NCBI RefSeq assembly: GCF_024707525.1 | Contig: NZ_CP062232.1 | Span: 62,001-126,000 of the forward strand | Direction: 5' to 3' | Origin: Rhizobium sp. TH2 | GTDB lineage: Bacteria; Pseudomonadota; Alphaproteobacteria; Rhizobiales; Rhizobiaceae | DNA: 64,000 bases | Shown: in pieces, positions 49,737-59,273 of the stretch | Numbering within the stretch: the first letter of the stretch is position 1 | Layout of the letters: the number at the start of each line of letters is the position of its first letter | Translations under genes and position numbers: made by a program | The notes under the pieces: model-generated | Told to the model about the DNA's origin: nothing | Seen by the model: only the letters and a program-made list of their open reading frames with translations | Database searches by the model: none

Positions 49737-50771
49737 TTACTGGTTGTATTTGTCGATCAGGGCAATAGCGTCGTTAAACAGGGTGGTTCCATCCAGGCCT
49801 TTGCTGTTCATGTCCTCGATCCAGGCCGTCGTCACCGTCTCCGATAGTGTCTTCCACTTCTCGGTTTCGGCCTCGTCGAGTATGATGATCTTGTTGCCGG
49901 CATCTTCAGCGATCTTTTTGCCGCGAATGTCGCCTTGGTCCATCGCGATGCCGAACTTCTTGGCAAGCTCCATGCCCGAATTCTTGTCGATGACCTGCTT
50001 GAGGTCTTCGGGAAGCGCTTCATAGGCCTCTTTGTTCATCGCAAACAGAAAGGTCGCGGTATAGAGACCTTTGTCACCCGAGAAGCCGGTATGATTGGGC
50101 GCGAGCTCGGCGATCTTGATGGCGGGCGTCACTTCCCAAGGCACGACAGAGCCGTCGATGACGCTCTTGGACAGCGCCTCAGGCACGGCCGTGACGGGCA
50201 TGCCGACGGGCGAAGCCCCCATCGCTTCGAGGAGCGCGTTGACGACCTTGGAGGTGCCACGCAGCTTGAGCCCGTTCATGTCCTCGACGCTGTTGACCGG
50301 TTTGCTGCCGATCGTGTGGATCAGGCCCGGGCCGTGGGTGTGCACTGCGAGCACGTGGTAGTCGGCAAACTCGTCCTTGAGATGCTTTTCATAATATTCG
50401 TAGAAGGCCTGCGAGCTCTTTTCCGCAGTGGTGATCATGAAGGGAAGCTCGAAGGCCTCGGTCTTCGGAAAGCGGCCCGGCGTGTAGCCGATAACAGTCC
50501 AGACGATGTCGACGACGCCATCGCTCGCCTGATCGACGAGGTCGGCGGGCTTCCCGCCCAATTGCATGGCCGGGTAGAGCTCGACCTCGATGCGGCCGCC
50601 TGAATCCTTCTTGACCTGTTCGGCCCAGGGCACCAGCACTTTCGACGGAATCGTCGCCTGCGGCGGCAGCATCTGATGCAGTTTTAGCGTCACGTCGGCC
50701 GCCAGGGCGGCGCTGCCGGCCAGCAGTAGCGAGGCTACCGAAAAACCCGCAAGAACGCATCTTCTCAACAT
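49737..50771 (-). CDS. dctP: TRAP transporter periplasmic binding protein (DctP)
   Basis: 344 residues; GGAGGAG before ATG at 50771 chooses this start over 50786. A Sec signal peptide ends SAALAAD. The DctP fold is recognisable: LKLHQMLPPQATIPSKVLVPWAEQV, IEVELYPAMQLGG, and the ligand-carboxylate Arg in NGLKLRGTSKVV near 175. Ligands of the family are organic acids. There are no enzyme genes next to it to narrow the substrate. It may be regulated through the inverted repeat 113 bp upstream. Confidence 0.92.
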   Translation of the reverse strand: MLRRCVLAGFSVASLLLAGSAALAADVTLKLHQMLPPQATIPSKVLVPWAEQVKKDSGGRIEVELYPAMQLGGKPADLVDQASDGVVDIVWTVIGYTPGRFPKTEAFELPFMITTAEKSSQAFYEYYEKHLKDEFADYHVLAVHTHGPGLIHTIGSKPVNSVEDMNGLKLRGTSKVVNALLEAMGASPVGMPVTAVPEALSKSVIDGSVVPWEVTPAIKIAELAPNHTGFSGDKGLYTATFLFAMNKEAYEALPEDLKQVIDKNSGMELAKKFGIAMDQGDIRGKKIAEDAGNKIIILDEAETEKWKTLSETVTTAWIEDMNSKGLDGTTLFNDAIALIDKYNQ

Positions 50772-50883
50772 TGGCTCTCCTCCCACAGTTGATCCGGCTC
50801 GTCCGATGCATACGCGTCCTCCCTGCGTATGCCGTCGAGTGGCTTGATCATTTCAAATTGCGCGCGCAGGTTCAAATAAATTC

Positions 50884-50925
50884 ACGCGGCCAAATCATAA
50901 CAAAGCAGTTATGATTTGGCCGCGT
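50884..50925. promoter_or_regulatory. Perfect 18-bp inverted repeat upstream of the TRAP operon
   Basis: The arms ACGCGGCCAAATCATAAC and its exact complement flank a 6-base loop. No T-run follows on either strand, so a large operator is more likely than a terminator. It lies between the dctP leader and a gene fragment of the opposite end. Confidence 0.7.
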
Positions 50926-50959
50926 TGTTGGCAGGTCTGTAACAGTTCAGGCCACCACC

Positions 50960-51073
50960 TCAGATCTCTAGTGCGTGCTTGTCCGGATCGTAGAGGCCGA
51001 AGGCGCGCTGCTCGCGAAAGTAGAGCCAGGCTCCATGTGGATCGAAAACGAATTCCAATCGTGGCAACTTCTC
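50960..51073 (-). pseudogene. C-terminal fragment of an unidentified protein
   Basis: 37 codons after an in-frame stop: LEFVFDPHGAWLYFREQRAF, then GLYDPDKHALEI and a stop. The composition is protein-like and resembles the C-terminal end of a small enzyme, but there is no start or upstream part. It is probably a remnant. Confidence 0.4.
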
Positions 51074-51274
51074 TCATGGATAGCTCTCCTGTCTGCCGCG
51101 GTCGATATGGATTCCATTTTGCTTCGACGAAGGGCCCAGTGCCGTATGTCGAAAGTCCGCTGAACGGAGGGGCGGGCGTCTTTTTCTATCTAAGATGGCA
51201 CAATGCAGAGGGGTGAGGAGACAGTTTGAAAGGCGGCGGGTCTGTCAGGCGCTATCTGACCGCCATGATACATT

Positions 51275-52084
51275 TCAGGCTCTGGCTGTCGCCAGATTGG
51301 TACTGAGTTCAAAAGCGATTCCCGATCTATCGGCATAGAGTTCCATTACAGGCCCACTTTCGCTCACGATGTCGTCCACGACACGCTTGCGCTGCTGATC
51401 GTCCATTGCCTTGCCGGCGGCGCTCATGCCGACCAGCGCCATCGTGTTCATTCTAAGCAAGGGCGCGCCGTCCGCAAAACGCATGGTACGCGACAGCACC
51501 CGTGACCGGACGTCCTTGAAGCCGGCGTCCCGGAGTAGTGCCTCAAGCGATGCCGCCTCTCCAAAACTGTAGCGCAGGTCCGTGATTGGGCCCAGATAGT
51601 GCTCCGCGACGCCGCGTAGCGCCCGAAAGAAGGGGATCTCGTCGTCAGGACGCCAAGTGCTTACCGCCAATCTGCCGCCTGGCGCCAGCGCCCGCCGCAT
51701 TTGCGCTGCTGCAACGGTTTTGTCGGAAAAGAACTGCAAACCCTGCTGGCAGGCGACGACGGCGAACTGCTCCCCATTATGGAGAGGCAGGGCATTGGCA
51801 TTGCCCTCGCGCCAGTCGATGTCCGGTGCCGTTGCACGCGCAACCGCAAGCATGTCCGAACTCACATCGATGCCGACAATATAGCCGGTTTCACCGAGCC
51901 GCTTCCTGGCAACGCGTGCCACGATTCCCGTTCCGCAGGCGATGTCGAGGACACGATCGCCTGCAGACAAACGCACTTCTTCGAGGGTCATGTCCGCCCA
52001 CGGTTGGAAAAGCGGGGCTACGAGCCACCGCTCGTACATCTCCGGGAAAGTTGCCTGATTCATCGCGTAGCTGGGCAGGGTCAT
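51275..52084 (-). CDS. Class I SAM-dependent methyltransferase
   Basis: 269 residues from ATG at 52084 (GGGGGCGA upstream); ATG at 52114 is the alternative. Motif I is VLDIACGTGIVARVA near 40, motif II VGIDVSSDML, and LAPGGRLAVSTW follows. This is the Methyltransf_11 type, similar to UbiE-like and phospholipid or small-molecule methyltransferases. It stands alone between decayed regions and its substrate is unknown. Confidence 0.85.
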   Translation of the reverse strand: MTLPSYAMNQATFPEMYERWLVAPLFQPWADMTLEEVRLSAGDRVLDIACGTGIVARVARKRLGETGYIVGIDVSSDMLAVARATAPDIDWREGNANALPLHNGEQFAVVACQQGLQFFSDKTVAAAQMRRALAPGGRLAVSTWRPDDEIPFFRALRGVAEHYLGPITDLRYSFGEAASLEALLRDAGFKDVRSRVLSRTMRFADGAPLLRMNTMALVGMSAAGKAMDDQQRKRVVDDIVSESGPVMELYADRSGIAFELSTNLATARA

Positions 52085-52536
52085 GCTCGCCCCCATGGAT
52101 TTCGGCAGTCCCATCCTTCATGAAACTGCTGCCTGTCGCGGCATAAGTATACTCTCACCCCGAACTGCCAGCAAGTTTCTCAAACCACCGCGCCATAGGC
52201 ATGTTCAATTGGTGCAAGCGTCGAGGTCGCATTGCTGATCATTGTCGTCCGATGTTCCGATTGGTATGGTTGGACTATTGTCGGGATAAAGGCAGCCTAG
52301 GCATAAGACAAATACGCGCATCTTTGGGCATCGCAGCTCATAGCGTGCCAGGGAACGCGCAGCAAATATTGGGTCTAGAGTTCGAAGCCCCTCAAGACCT
52401 TTTAGATGCTTGTCCGCTGTCGGGGCGATTGTGGACATTTGCGATGAATGAGTTCAACGACGGCTTCGCGCCCTCAAGACGGTCGTTAAGACACCCGGTT
52501 GGTCGTTCCGAAAGCTGCCGGTCGGCTATGAAAGCG
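52085..52536. other. Intergenic region, no gene recognised
   Basis: Overlapping short frames on both strands (52201-52551 plus, 52205-52438 minus) have no ribosome site or known motif. No repeat or terminator stands out. Confidence 0.5.
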
Positions 52537-52971
52537 TCAATGTTGCATTGAGCGTTCAGGTAGCAAACGTTCTCCCGCAACATTCCGGTGCTTCCGATCG
52601 CAACTCGAGCAGCAATCTCCTACGATAAAATCATAGACCACCTGATTGCTATTCGGAACATTGAACCAGAAGCTGGTTCCGGAGAGACCGCTTGCATTCT
52701 TGACAGTTACTGAGCAGATGACGGCGCCATTCGAACAGGTTGCGGCTCCAGAGGCTCGCCATGCTAGTTTGTTGCCGCGCCATTCTTCGAAATAGACGCT
52801 ACTGCCATAATCAACACCGTCCGTGCCGTAGACGACATGGCGAGTCCCATTCTTTTCATAAGCCCAGATCGCTGTTTTGTTCGTGCATGCCGCGTCGGCG
52901 ACATTGGATATTCCGAGCAGAACGATCCGTTCGGTATTTGCCAATGCCCTCAAGCTGAAGCTCCACACCAT
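52537..52971 (-). CDS. Putative exported small protein, unknown family
   Basis: 144 residues from ATG at 52971; TTG at 53001 is the other option. The N-terminus LRALANTERIVLLGISNVADAACTN could be a weak signal peptide. The body is strand-rich with paired cysteines (AATCSNGAVICSVTVKN) and aromatic-rich (YFEEWRGNKLAWRASG), suggesting a small secreted beta protein. The tail GDCCSSCDRKHRN is odd and may be read-through of a decayed end. It is isolated, and the start is uncertain. Confidence 0.5.
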   Translation of the reverse strand: MVWSFSLRALANTERIVLLGISNVADAACTNKTAIWAYEKNGTRHVVYGTDGVDYGSSVYFEEWRGNKLAWRASGAATCSNGAVICSVTVKNASGLSGTSFWFNVPNSNQVVYDFIVGDCCSSCDRKHRNVAGERLLPERSMQH

Positions 52972-53165
52972 CGTTCCAACTCTGCATGACCGCACTCCCA
53001 ACGCAACTGACGCGAATCAATCAAATCCCTTGCGACTCGTTCCGCGAGCAAGGAAAGAATCTTCGCAACCGAGCGCAAATCACATTTGATTGTTCAAAGA
53101 AGTATCATTTGACTCGCATGACGCCTGTGCCAAGCTGATGATCAGCAGAGGTCGCATCCGTGTCT

Positions 53166-53420
53166 ATGAATTCGCCTCGATATCCTTGGCCGTACCCGCA
53201 AAGATCATACGATTGCGAGCAAGCGATAGAGCGTGACTTTCTAAAACACGCAATTGAAGCTGGGACCGCTTATCTCGATCTTGATGGACTTCTCTCCGCT
53301 ATCGCGGACGACGCCACCCAAGCGGGCTGGTCGGAGGAGGACCTGACAGAGGCAGTCATCGCCTTGGCGAAACGTCACAAAATGGGCGCTGTGGTTGTTC
53401 CAATCTGCACGCAGGACTGA
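53166..53420 (+). CDS. Small hypothetical protein, 84 aa
   Basis: 84 residues from ATG at 53166 (GTG at 53160 possible). A helical C-terminal part (GWSEEDLTEAVIALAKRHKM) is of a kind common in short rhizobial proteins. There is no catalytic motif. It overlaps the 5' end of the open frame of the next gene. Its function is unknown. Confidence 0.55.
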   Translation: MNSPRYPWPYPQRSYDCEQAIERDFLKHAIEAGTAYLDLDGLLSAIADDATQAGWSEEDLTEAVIALAKRHKMGAVVVPICTQD

Positions 53421-53439
53421 CGCATCGGACGCCGCATTT

Positions 53440-53790
53440 ATGCGGCCGGTGGGCGATAGCTTGCTTGAGCTTTGGCCCCTAGATACCGGCAGAGCCTTCA
53501 TGGCCGCTCAGCGAGCCTGTCTGGCGGCCCTGGAGGGTAGAGCTACGGCGGACAAAGCACGTGCGGCCTTTATCAAGGCCGCCGATGAAGCAGACGTCCA
53601 TATCCGATCGCACGAGGACCCGCGAAAGGCTGCGATGCGCAATCCTGCTAAGTCCCAGGCATGGCGCAAGGCAAACAAGAGCGCGCTTGAAGCCGTCGAG
53701 AAATCCGTCACCAAGATCAAAGCCGAGCGGGAACGGTTCTTTCGGAAACGGCGCAACAGCAGGAACAGCCATGGGTCAGGGCTGGCCTGA
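53440..53790 (+). CDS. DUF982-domain protein
   Basis: 116 residues from ATG at 53440; a TTG at 53395 would overlap the previous gene. The DUF982 pattern covers the first 70 residues (ELWPLDTGRAFMAAQRACLAALEG, then AFIKAADEADV). A basic helical tail follows (KSVTKIKAERERFFRKRR). DUF982 proteins are abundant in Rhizobiales and have no assigned function. The lineage restriction supports the organism call. Confidence 0.75.
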   Translation: MRPVGDSLLELWPLDTGRAFMAAQRACLAALEGRATADKARAAFIKAADEADVHIRSHEDPRKAAMRNPAKSQAWRKANKSALEAVEKSVTKIKAERERFFRKRRNSRNSHGSGLA

Positions 53791-53791
53791 A

Positions 53792-54226
53792 TTACTCCGC
53801 GATCAATTCTCCCGTGCCGCCCAAGGCCGTTGGAACGTCCCGATATTTAGGCAATCCGTCCTTCATCGGCAGCACCGTCTCCTGATAATTTACATGGAGC
53901 GCAGGCTCGAACGGCAGTGTCGGAATAATTGCTGCATAGACATCCGTGACACTCCAGAGCGGATGCTCGGTCATAAGATGCCCACCGCAGACCTTGCACC
54001 ATCTGCGCACACTCGTCGCAGTCTTCTGATAGCCCAGCAGATTGTCCGCTCCCTTGACGATCCGGACCTTCTCCGGTGGCCAAAGCGTGAAGGCATTCAC
54101 CGGTCCCGCCGACCACGTCCGACAGGAGCTGCAGTGACAGAAGCCCATGGCAGTCGGGTCGCCGCTCACCTCGATCTCAACTGCCCCGCAGAAGCATTTT
54201 CCGGTGTAGCTGCCATTCGCTGTCAT
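53792..54226 (-). CDS. GFA-family (glutathione-dependent formaldehyde-activating-like) zinc protein
   Basis: 144 residues from ATG at 54226, which has AAAGGAGG upstream; a longer frame to 54304 is rejected. Zinc-binding cysteines are visible in GKCFCGAVEIEV, CHCSSCRTW and CKVCGGHL, the layout of the GFA/CENP-V fold. Family members bind zinc and sometimes glutathione. The enzymatic role of most members is unproven. Confidence 0.88.
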   Translation of the reverse strand: MTANGSYTGKCFCGAVEIEVSGDPTAMGFCHCSSCRTWSAGPVNAFTLWPPEKVRIVKGADNLLGYQKTATSVRRWCKVCGGHLMTEHPLWSVTDVYAAIIPTLPFEPALHVNYQETVLPMKDGLPKYRDVPTALGGTGELIAE

Positions 54227-54387
54227 GACGTCCTCCTTTCGGCTCGCGGCACCCAGAGAGTGGGCTGTCGCGGGTGAACGATGATAGCGAAGTGATCGTG
54301 GCACTTTTGAACCTTAGGTCAATCACTATTTCAAGCTGGCTAAGTTTTCCCTGCTCGCTGCGCGGGTCGCGTGTCGGGAGAGCTGAC

Positions 54388-54624
54388 CAGACCATCAACG
54401 CGCTTGAGAACGTGACGCGGTTGCTTGAGGCGGTGGGAAGTCATCCGACCCATATCCTTAGCGCAACGATATGGCTTGCCGATATCGCGACCTTCGATGA
54501 GATGAATGCGGTGTGGGACAGCTGGGTGCCTCACGGCCATTCGCCGGCGCGCGCCACTGTTGAGGCGAAGCTGGCGGGCGTGGAATACGCTGTGGAAATC
54601 GGGATTGTCGCGGCGCTGGCTTAG
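54388..54624 (+). pseudogene. 5'-truncated RidA/YjgF-family gene
   Basis: About 78 residues match the C-terminal two thirds of RidA proteins (QTINALENVTRLLEAVGS, ILSATIWLADIATFDEMNAVW, ARATVEAKLA, VEIGIVAALA). The N-terminal 30-40 residues, including the usual start, are missing. The frame is open further upstream (to 54274), but that part does not look like RidA. It is probably non-functional as a deaminase. Confidence 0.7.
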
Positions 54625-54650
54625 AACCTTCCATCTAACAATGAAAGAAT

Positions 54651-55622
54651 TCAGCCGCGCAATCCGTTGCCTATCGATCCCGCAAAAGCGGCAAGGATGA
54701 CGATCAGGCCGATGATGACGGACTGTAGCGATCCGTCGATCTGGGCCAGGTTCATCCCAACGGAGACAATCGTCACAAGTAGGGCACCGAAAACAGGCGC
54801 CAGTACCGAGCCCACCCCGCCGCGGAGCGAGGCGCCGCCAACCACGGCTGCGGCTATGCTGTTGAGAACGAGGCTGGCTCCCAGACTGGGTTCGCCCGAC
54901 CCGGTTCCGGCCGTCATCATGAGCCCGGCCATGGCCGCGATCACGCCGCAGCCCATATAGGCGAGAAACAGATGCAGCCTGATATTCCTGCCGGCGACCA
55001 TTGCTGCCCGCGCATTGTCGCCGATCAGATAAAGTGTCCGGCCGAACACCGTTTTTGAGAGCAGAATATGGAGGATCGCTGCAAGCAGAGCGGCCAGAAC
55101 GAACGGCGCGGGCAGGGCGAGCACATGTACCTGATTGAAAATGTAGGTGAAGGCCACTGGGACGCCGAAGACGGGAAACCCGCCTGAAATCGTCGTCGCC
55201 AGCCCAGTGGCGATGCTCATCATACCAAGCGTGACGACGAACGGGTTGATCTCGAGATAGGCGATCAGAAATCCGTTCACCGCACCGATCACGCAGCCGA
55301 TCGCAAGCGCCACGACGAGTCCAGCCGCGACCGCGACTCCCGCATGCTCCGGCGGAAGCGCAACCATGACCATGCAGGAGGTCACCGAGACGACGGACAC
55401 ATTGGCGCCGACTGAAAGATCGAAGCCCCGGCCGATCAGCACGAGCAATTGCGCGGCTGCCAGCATGAACAGCAGCGACGCCTGCTTGAGCAGATTTTCA
55501 AGATTGGCGAATGAAGCCATTGCCGGCTGGATGAGCGCAAACAGTCCGAAAATCGCCAGGATGACGATCGGCAAGCCGAGCGCGCGGATCGGGGACGAGG
55601 GCATGAATGTCGCCGCCTTCAT
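54651..55622 (-). CDS. Sugar-type ABC transporter permease (RbsC-like)
   Basis: 323 residues with about nine hydrophobic segments. Family motifs are LIGRGFDLSVGANVSVVSV near 60 and LNSIAAAVVGGASLRGGVGS near 255. It overlaps the second permease gene by four bases. The two permeases would form a heterodimer fed by the TorT-like binding protein. It is the last gene of a four-gene operon (binding protein, ATPase, permease, permease). Confidence 0.9.
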   Translation of the reverse strand: MKAATFMPSSPIRALGLPIVILAIFGLFALIQPAMASFANLENLLKQASLLFMLAAAQLLVLIGRGFDLSVGANVSVVSVTSCMVMVALPPEHAGVAVAAGLVVALAIGCVIGAVNGFLIAYLEINPFVVTLGMMSIATGLATTISGGFPVFGVPVAFTYIFNQVHVLALPAPFVLAALLAAILHILLSKTVFGRTLYLIGDNARAAMVAGRNIRLHLFLAYMGCGVIAAMAGLMMTAGTGSGEPSLGASLVLNSIAAAVVGGASLRGGVGSVLAPVFGALLVTIVSVGMNLAQIDGSLQSVIIGLIVILAAFAGSIGNGLRG

Positions 55623-56614
55623 GGGCTGGTGCTCCGCATGCGTTTGAAATTATCGAGCGCCACCGCGGCAATGACGATGGCCCCTACCAGGATGACCTGA
55701 TATCGGCTGTCAATGCGGACAAGGTTCAAGCCGTTGGCGAGCACCGACAGGAACAACGCGCCCGTCATCACCATGGAAAGGCGGCCCGAACCGCCCTTGA
55801 GAGATACCCCCGCCAGGATGGCCGCCGCGATGCTGTCGAGCATCATGGAACTGCCAAGCGTCGCCTCGCCCGATCCCACGCGGGCGGTGAGCAACAGTCC
55901 TGTCGCCCCGGCAAGAAGGCTACCCAGGCAATAGGCGAGGATGGTGACAAGCCGCACGTTGACTCCGGAGAAATGCGCGCCGCGTTCGTTACCGCCGACG
56001 GCATAGAAATATCGGCCTGTTCGTGTCGATGTCAGCACATAGCCGAGCGCGGCCAAAATGAGAACGGCGACCGCGATCACGATCGGCATGCCGTGGAATC
56101 GTCCGCGTCCTATCGTTTCGGTGAAGATCTCGGGAAGCCCGTAGAGCGGTGTGCCGCCTGACAGAAATTGCGCGAGGCCGGCGGCAATCGACATCGTGCC
56201 GATGGTGACGATGAAGGGCGGTGCGCGCAGGATCGCGACGCACGCGCCGTTCGCCAGGCCGATCAGGCCGGCGGCAAGCATGCCCGAGAGGCAGCCGAGC
56301 ACCAAGCCGGCGATCGCGAAATCAGGCATGAACTCCAGGAAATAGACCATCGACATAGTGCTCGTGACACTTGTGAGCGCGATGACAGCACCAACGGAAA
56401 TGTCGAAGCCGCCGACGACGATCACCAGCATCTGGCCGGCGGCCACCAGCGAGAGATAGGAGGTGTTGCGCAGGATGTTCATGACGTTCTCGAACCGAAG
56501 GAATTTGGGTTCGATGAGCGCGAATAGCAGGCAGGTTGCGGTAAGAAGAAGTGGCAGGGCCGGAGGCCTTGTGATCTTGCTCCTGATGGTGCGGTTTTGG
56601 ACGAGGGTGTTCAA
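55619..56614 (-). CDS. Sugar-type ABC transporter permease (RbsC-like), second copy
   Basis: 331 residues. VIVVGGFDISVGAVIALTSV near 65 and LDSIAAAILAGVSLKGGSGR near 260 are the BPD_transp_2 hallmarks. It overlaps both neighbours by four bases (ATGA), so translation is coupled. It pairs with the 54651-55622 product. Confidence 0.9.
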   Translation of the reverse strand: MNTLVQNRTIRSKITRPPALPLLLTATCLLFALIEPKFLRFENVMNILRNTSYLSLVAAGQMLVIVVGGFDISVGAVIALTSVTSTMSMVYFLEFMPDFAIAGLVLGCLSGMLAAGLIGLANGACVAILRAPPFIVTIGTMSIAAGLAQFLSGGTPLYGLPEIFTETIGRGRFHGMPIVIAVAVLILAALGYVLTSTRTGRYFYAVGGNERGAHFSGVNVRLVTILAYCLGSLLAGATGLLLTARVGSGEATLGSSMMLDSIAAAILAGVSLKGGSGRLSMVMTGALFLSVLANGLNLVRIDSRYQVILVGAIVIAAVALDNFKRMRSTSP

Positions 56615-58221
56615 GACGCTACTCCTTCCCTCTGTTCGCCTTTCATGTCCCGCGGCACTTCAACCGGATGGTCGAAGAAGGCCGACAGCAGTGCCGCTTC
56701 CGATATGTCATCGCCCTCCAGTTCGGCCACGATCTCGCCGTTTCGCATCACGAGGAGCCGATGCGAGATATGGATGATTTCGGCCATATCGGATGAGCAA
56801 ACCACGACGGCCTTGCCGGCTTCGGTCAGTTCCTTGATGAAATTGTAGATTTCGACCTTGGCCTGGACATCGACGCCGACGGTTGGTTCGTCGAACAGAT
56901 AAATGTCGAGTTCACGGGAAAGCCCGCGCGCGAGCAGAACCTTCTGCTTGTTGCCGCCGGACATTCCTTCGACCGGGGCGTTCACGCCGCGCGCCTTGAT
57001 ATCGAGACGGTCGGTCATGCGCCGCGCGAACAGTTTTTCGGCGCGTTGCCGGATCCAGAGCCTGCTCTTCGAGAAGGCACCATCGTCAAGAGCCGCAATC
57101 GTCGCATTCCAGCCGAGGCTCTGGCGCATGGCCAGGCCCTCGGTCGCTCTATCGGACGGGAAGTAGCAGAGCTTGCGGCCGAGCATGGCGGCGGGTGTCG
57201 GATTCTTCACCGGCTCGGCATCGAGGCTGATCGTGCCGTCCAGGATCGCTTCGAGACCGTAGATCGCGCGTATCAGTTCGGATTTGCCGCAGCCGGCGAG
57301 CCCGGCGATGCCCAGCACTTCGCCATGCCGGATCTCCAGATCGACGGCGTTCACGAGGCCGTTCGCAGCACACAATCCCCTGACCTCGAGAGCCGTCGAG
57401 GACGCGTTTCGCTCGATCTTCGGATAGAAGGTCTCGAAACTCCGCCCGGTCATCGATTTGACGAGTGTCGGATGGCTGATCTCATCGCGAGCGAGGGTGC
57501 AGACATATTTGCCGTCGCGCAGCACTGTCACGCGATCGGCGAGACGATCGATCTCGGCCATGCGATGGGTGATGTAGACGATCCCGAGACCCTGGTCGCG
57601 CAGGGACTCGATCAGATCGAACAGCGCCGCTGCCTCCTGGTCGGCGAGCGAGGCGGTCGGCTCGTCGAAAATCATCACCTTCGCGTCGTGCAGCAGTGCC
57701 TTGGCGATTTCCACCATCTGCTTGTGGGCGCGTCGCAGTGTGACGATCCTCGCATCGGGGTCGAGGGCAAAGCCGAGCTTGCCAAGAATGGCGTCGGCCG
57801 CTTGTCGCATGGCCGTTTTGTCCAGCCGACCCCGGCGCATCAATTCCCGTCCGAGAAAGAGATTTTCGGTGACGGTCAGTTCGGGGATCAGGCTGAATTC
57901 CTGGAACACCGCGGAAATTCCGGCGCGCTGCATCCTGGCCGGCGTGGCGTTCTCGATAGTCTGCGACAGGAGCCGATATTCGCCTTCGTCGGCCTGCAAG
58001 ACGCCGGCCATGATCTGGATGAGCGTCGATTTCCCGGCACCGTTCTCGCCAAAGAGCGCGTGGACTTCACCCGCTTCGAGATCGAAATCCACGCCTGACA
58101 GCGCCGCGAATGCGCCGAACCGTTTGACGATTGCCCGCATCGAGAGGACCGGGCTTGACGATACGGGTTCTTTCGAACCCGTATCGTCCGTGTTGGCAGT
58201 CTTCATCAACATGACTTTCAA
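56611..58221 (-). CDS. Sugar-type ABC transporter ATP-binding protein (RbsA/MglA-like)
   Basis: 536 residues with two ABC domains. The first has Walker A GENGAGKST and Walker B VMIFDEPTASL near 190, with a degenerate signature. The second has the weakened Walker A LAGCGKSE near 310, the signature MSGGNKQKVLLARGL and Walker B IYLFDEPTVGVD. This two-domain layout is the family norm, with the second half often catalytically weak. It energises uptake through the permease pair. It overlaps the binding-protein gene by four bases. Confidence 0.93.
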   Translation of the reverse strand: MKVMLMKTANTDDTGSKEPVSSSPVLSMRAIVKRFGAFAALSGVDFDLEAGEVHALFGENGAGKSTLIQIMAGVLQADEGEYRLLSQTIENATPARMQRAGISAVFQEFSLIPELTVTENLFLGRELMRRGRLDKTAMRQAADAILGKLGFALDPDARIVTLRRAHKQMVEIAKALLHDAKVMIFDEPTASLADQEAAALFDLIESLRDQGLGIVYITHRMAEIDRLADRVTVLRDGKYVCTLARDEISHPTLVKSMTGRSFETFYPKIERNASSTALEVRGLCAANGLVNAVDLEIRHGEVLGIAGLAGCGKSELIRAIYGLEAILDGTISLDAEPVKNPTPAAMLGRKLCYFPSDRATEGLAMRQSLGWNATIAALDDGAFSKSRLWIRQRAEKLFARRMTDRLDIKARGVNAPVEGMSGGNKQKVLLARGLSRELDIYLFDEPTVGVDVQAKVEIYNFIKELTEAGKAVVVCSSDMAEIIHISHRLLVMRNGEIVAELEGDDISEAALLSAFFDHPVEVPRDMKGEQREGVAS

Positions 58222-59273
58222 TCGACCGAATAGACTGGCTTCCAGCCGGCGGGAGCGAAGGAGCGGGTCAGATCGATAGTATCGATATTGTCCTTGGTCA
58301 CAATACTCATCGCCGGATTGAGGTGCTTGTAATGCTCCTTCTTTTCAAGGATTCGGACTGCGAGGTCGACCGCGATACGGGCCTCCATAACAGGCGACTC
58401 CGTAACCGTCGCGGACACGTCGCCTTTCTTGACGAGATCGACGATGCCCTCGTTGGAATAATAGGAGGCGATCGTGACGTCCCGGTCGATGCCGGCTTCC
58501 TGAAGCGCCTGCTTGGCGACCTCGGCCGTCACCGCTGTGCCGTAGATGATGCCGACATCGTCATAGGTCTGGAGGGCATCCTCCACCAGCTGGAGCTGGA
58601 TGCTCTTGCCGGTGTCGCCGTATTTGGCGTCCGCGAGCTCGATCTTGGAGTCCTTGATACCGAGCTTCACGCCCTCGGTTGATGCCTCTGCCCAGCCGGA
58701 ACCCTGCGGACCGGGAAAATGCAGCAGTTTGACGGGATCCGCGCTATCCTTGAATTTCTCCGCCAGGAATCTTGCGCCGGCTGCGGCCGCGACGTCGTAG
58801 TTCGCATAGATCTTGGCATCGGCCACGTCGCCCTGCAGCGGATTGATCACGCCGACCTGCACGATCCCCTTCGCCTTGCCCTCGGCCATGCTCTTGGCGA
58901 GACCCGCCTCCGAGATCGCGCCGATGATGATGGCATCGACGCCGAGCGCCACGCAGTCGTTATACTGTGCCACCTGCTTGGCGGCTTCGGTATAACCGCC
59001 GGCCTGGAAGATCGTCGCCTTGACACCCAGCGCCTTGGCCTGGTCGGCAATGCCGTAGTCGACGCCCACCCAATAACTGTCCTTCATATGCGGGAAAAGG
59101 ACACAGATGTGCCATTTCTTCGATGCCTTATCGAGGCCCTGATAGGAGACCGTCTTGCCGGCAACGACATCGGCCACGTCGAACGGCCAGGTATCGGTGG
59201 CATGCGACAGGGTAGGGGAGAGAAGCGCCAGTAAGCCTGACAAAATCACTTTCTTCATGTTTGTGCGTTTCAT
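58218..59273 (-). CDS. TorT-like periplasmic sugar-type binding protein
   Basis: 351 residues from ATG at 59273 (AGAGG upstream; ATG at 59258 is an alternative). A Sec signal peptide ends LSHATDTW. The type I periplasmic fold is visible: WHICVLFPHMKDSYWVGVDYGI, ALGVDAIIIGAISEAGL, VTIASYYSNEGIVDLVKKG. Length and the mid-region resemble TorT/TMAO-sensor-type binding proteins more than RbsB. It is divergent from an AraC regulator and hydantoinase genes, so a hydantoin- or amide-like ligand is conceivable but unproven. Confidence 0.88.
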   Translation of the reverse strand: MKRTNMKKVILSGLLALLSPTLSHATDTWPFDVADVVAGKTVSYQGLDKASKKWHICVLFPHMKDSYWVGVDYGIADQAKALGVKATIFQAGGYTEAAKQVAQYNDCVALGVDAIIIGAISEAGLAKSMAEGKAKGIVQVGVINPLQGDVADAKIYANYDVAAAAGARFLAEKFKDSADPVKLLHFPGPQGSGWAEASTEGVKLGIKDSKIELADAKYGDTGKSIQLQLVEDALQTYDDVGIIYGTAVTAEVAKQALQEAGIDRDVTIASYYSNEGIVDLVKKGDVSATVTESPVMEARIAVDLAVRILEKKEHYKHLNPAMSIVTKDNIDTIDLTRSFAPAGWKPVYSVD

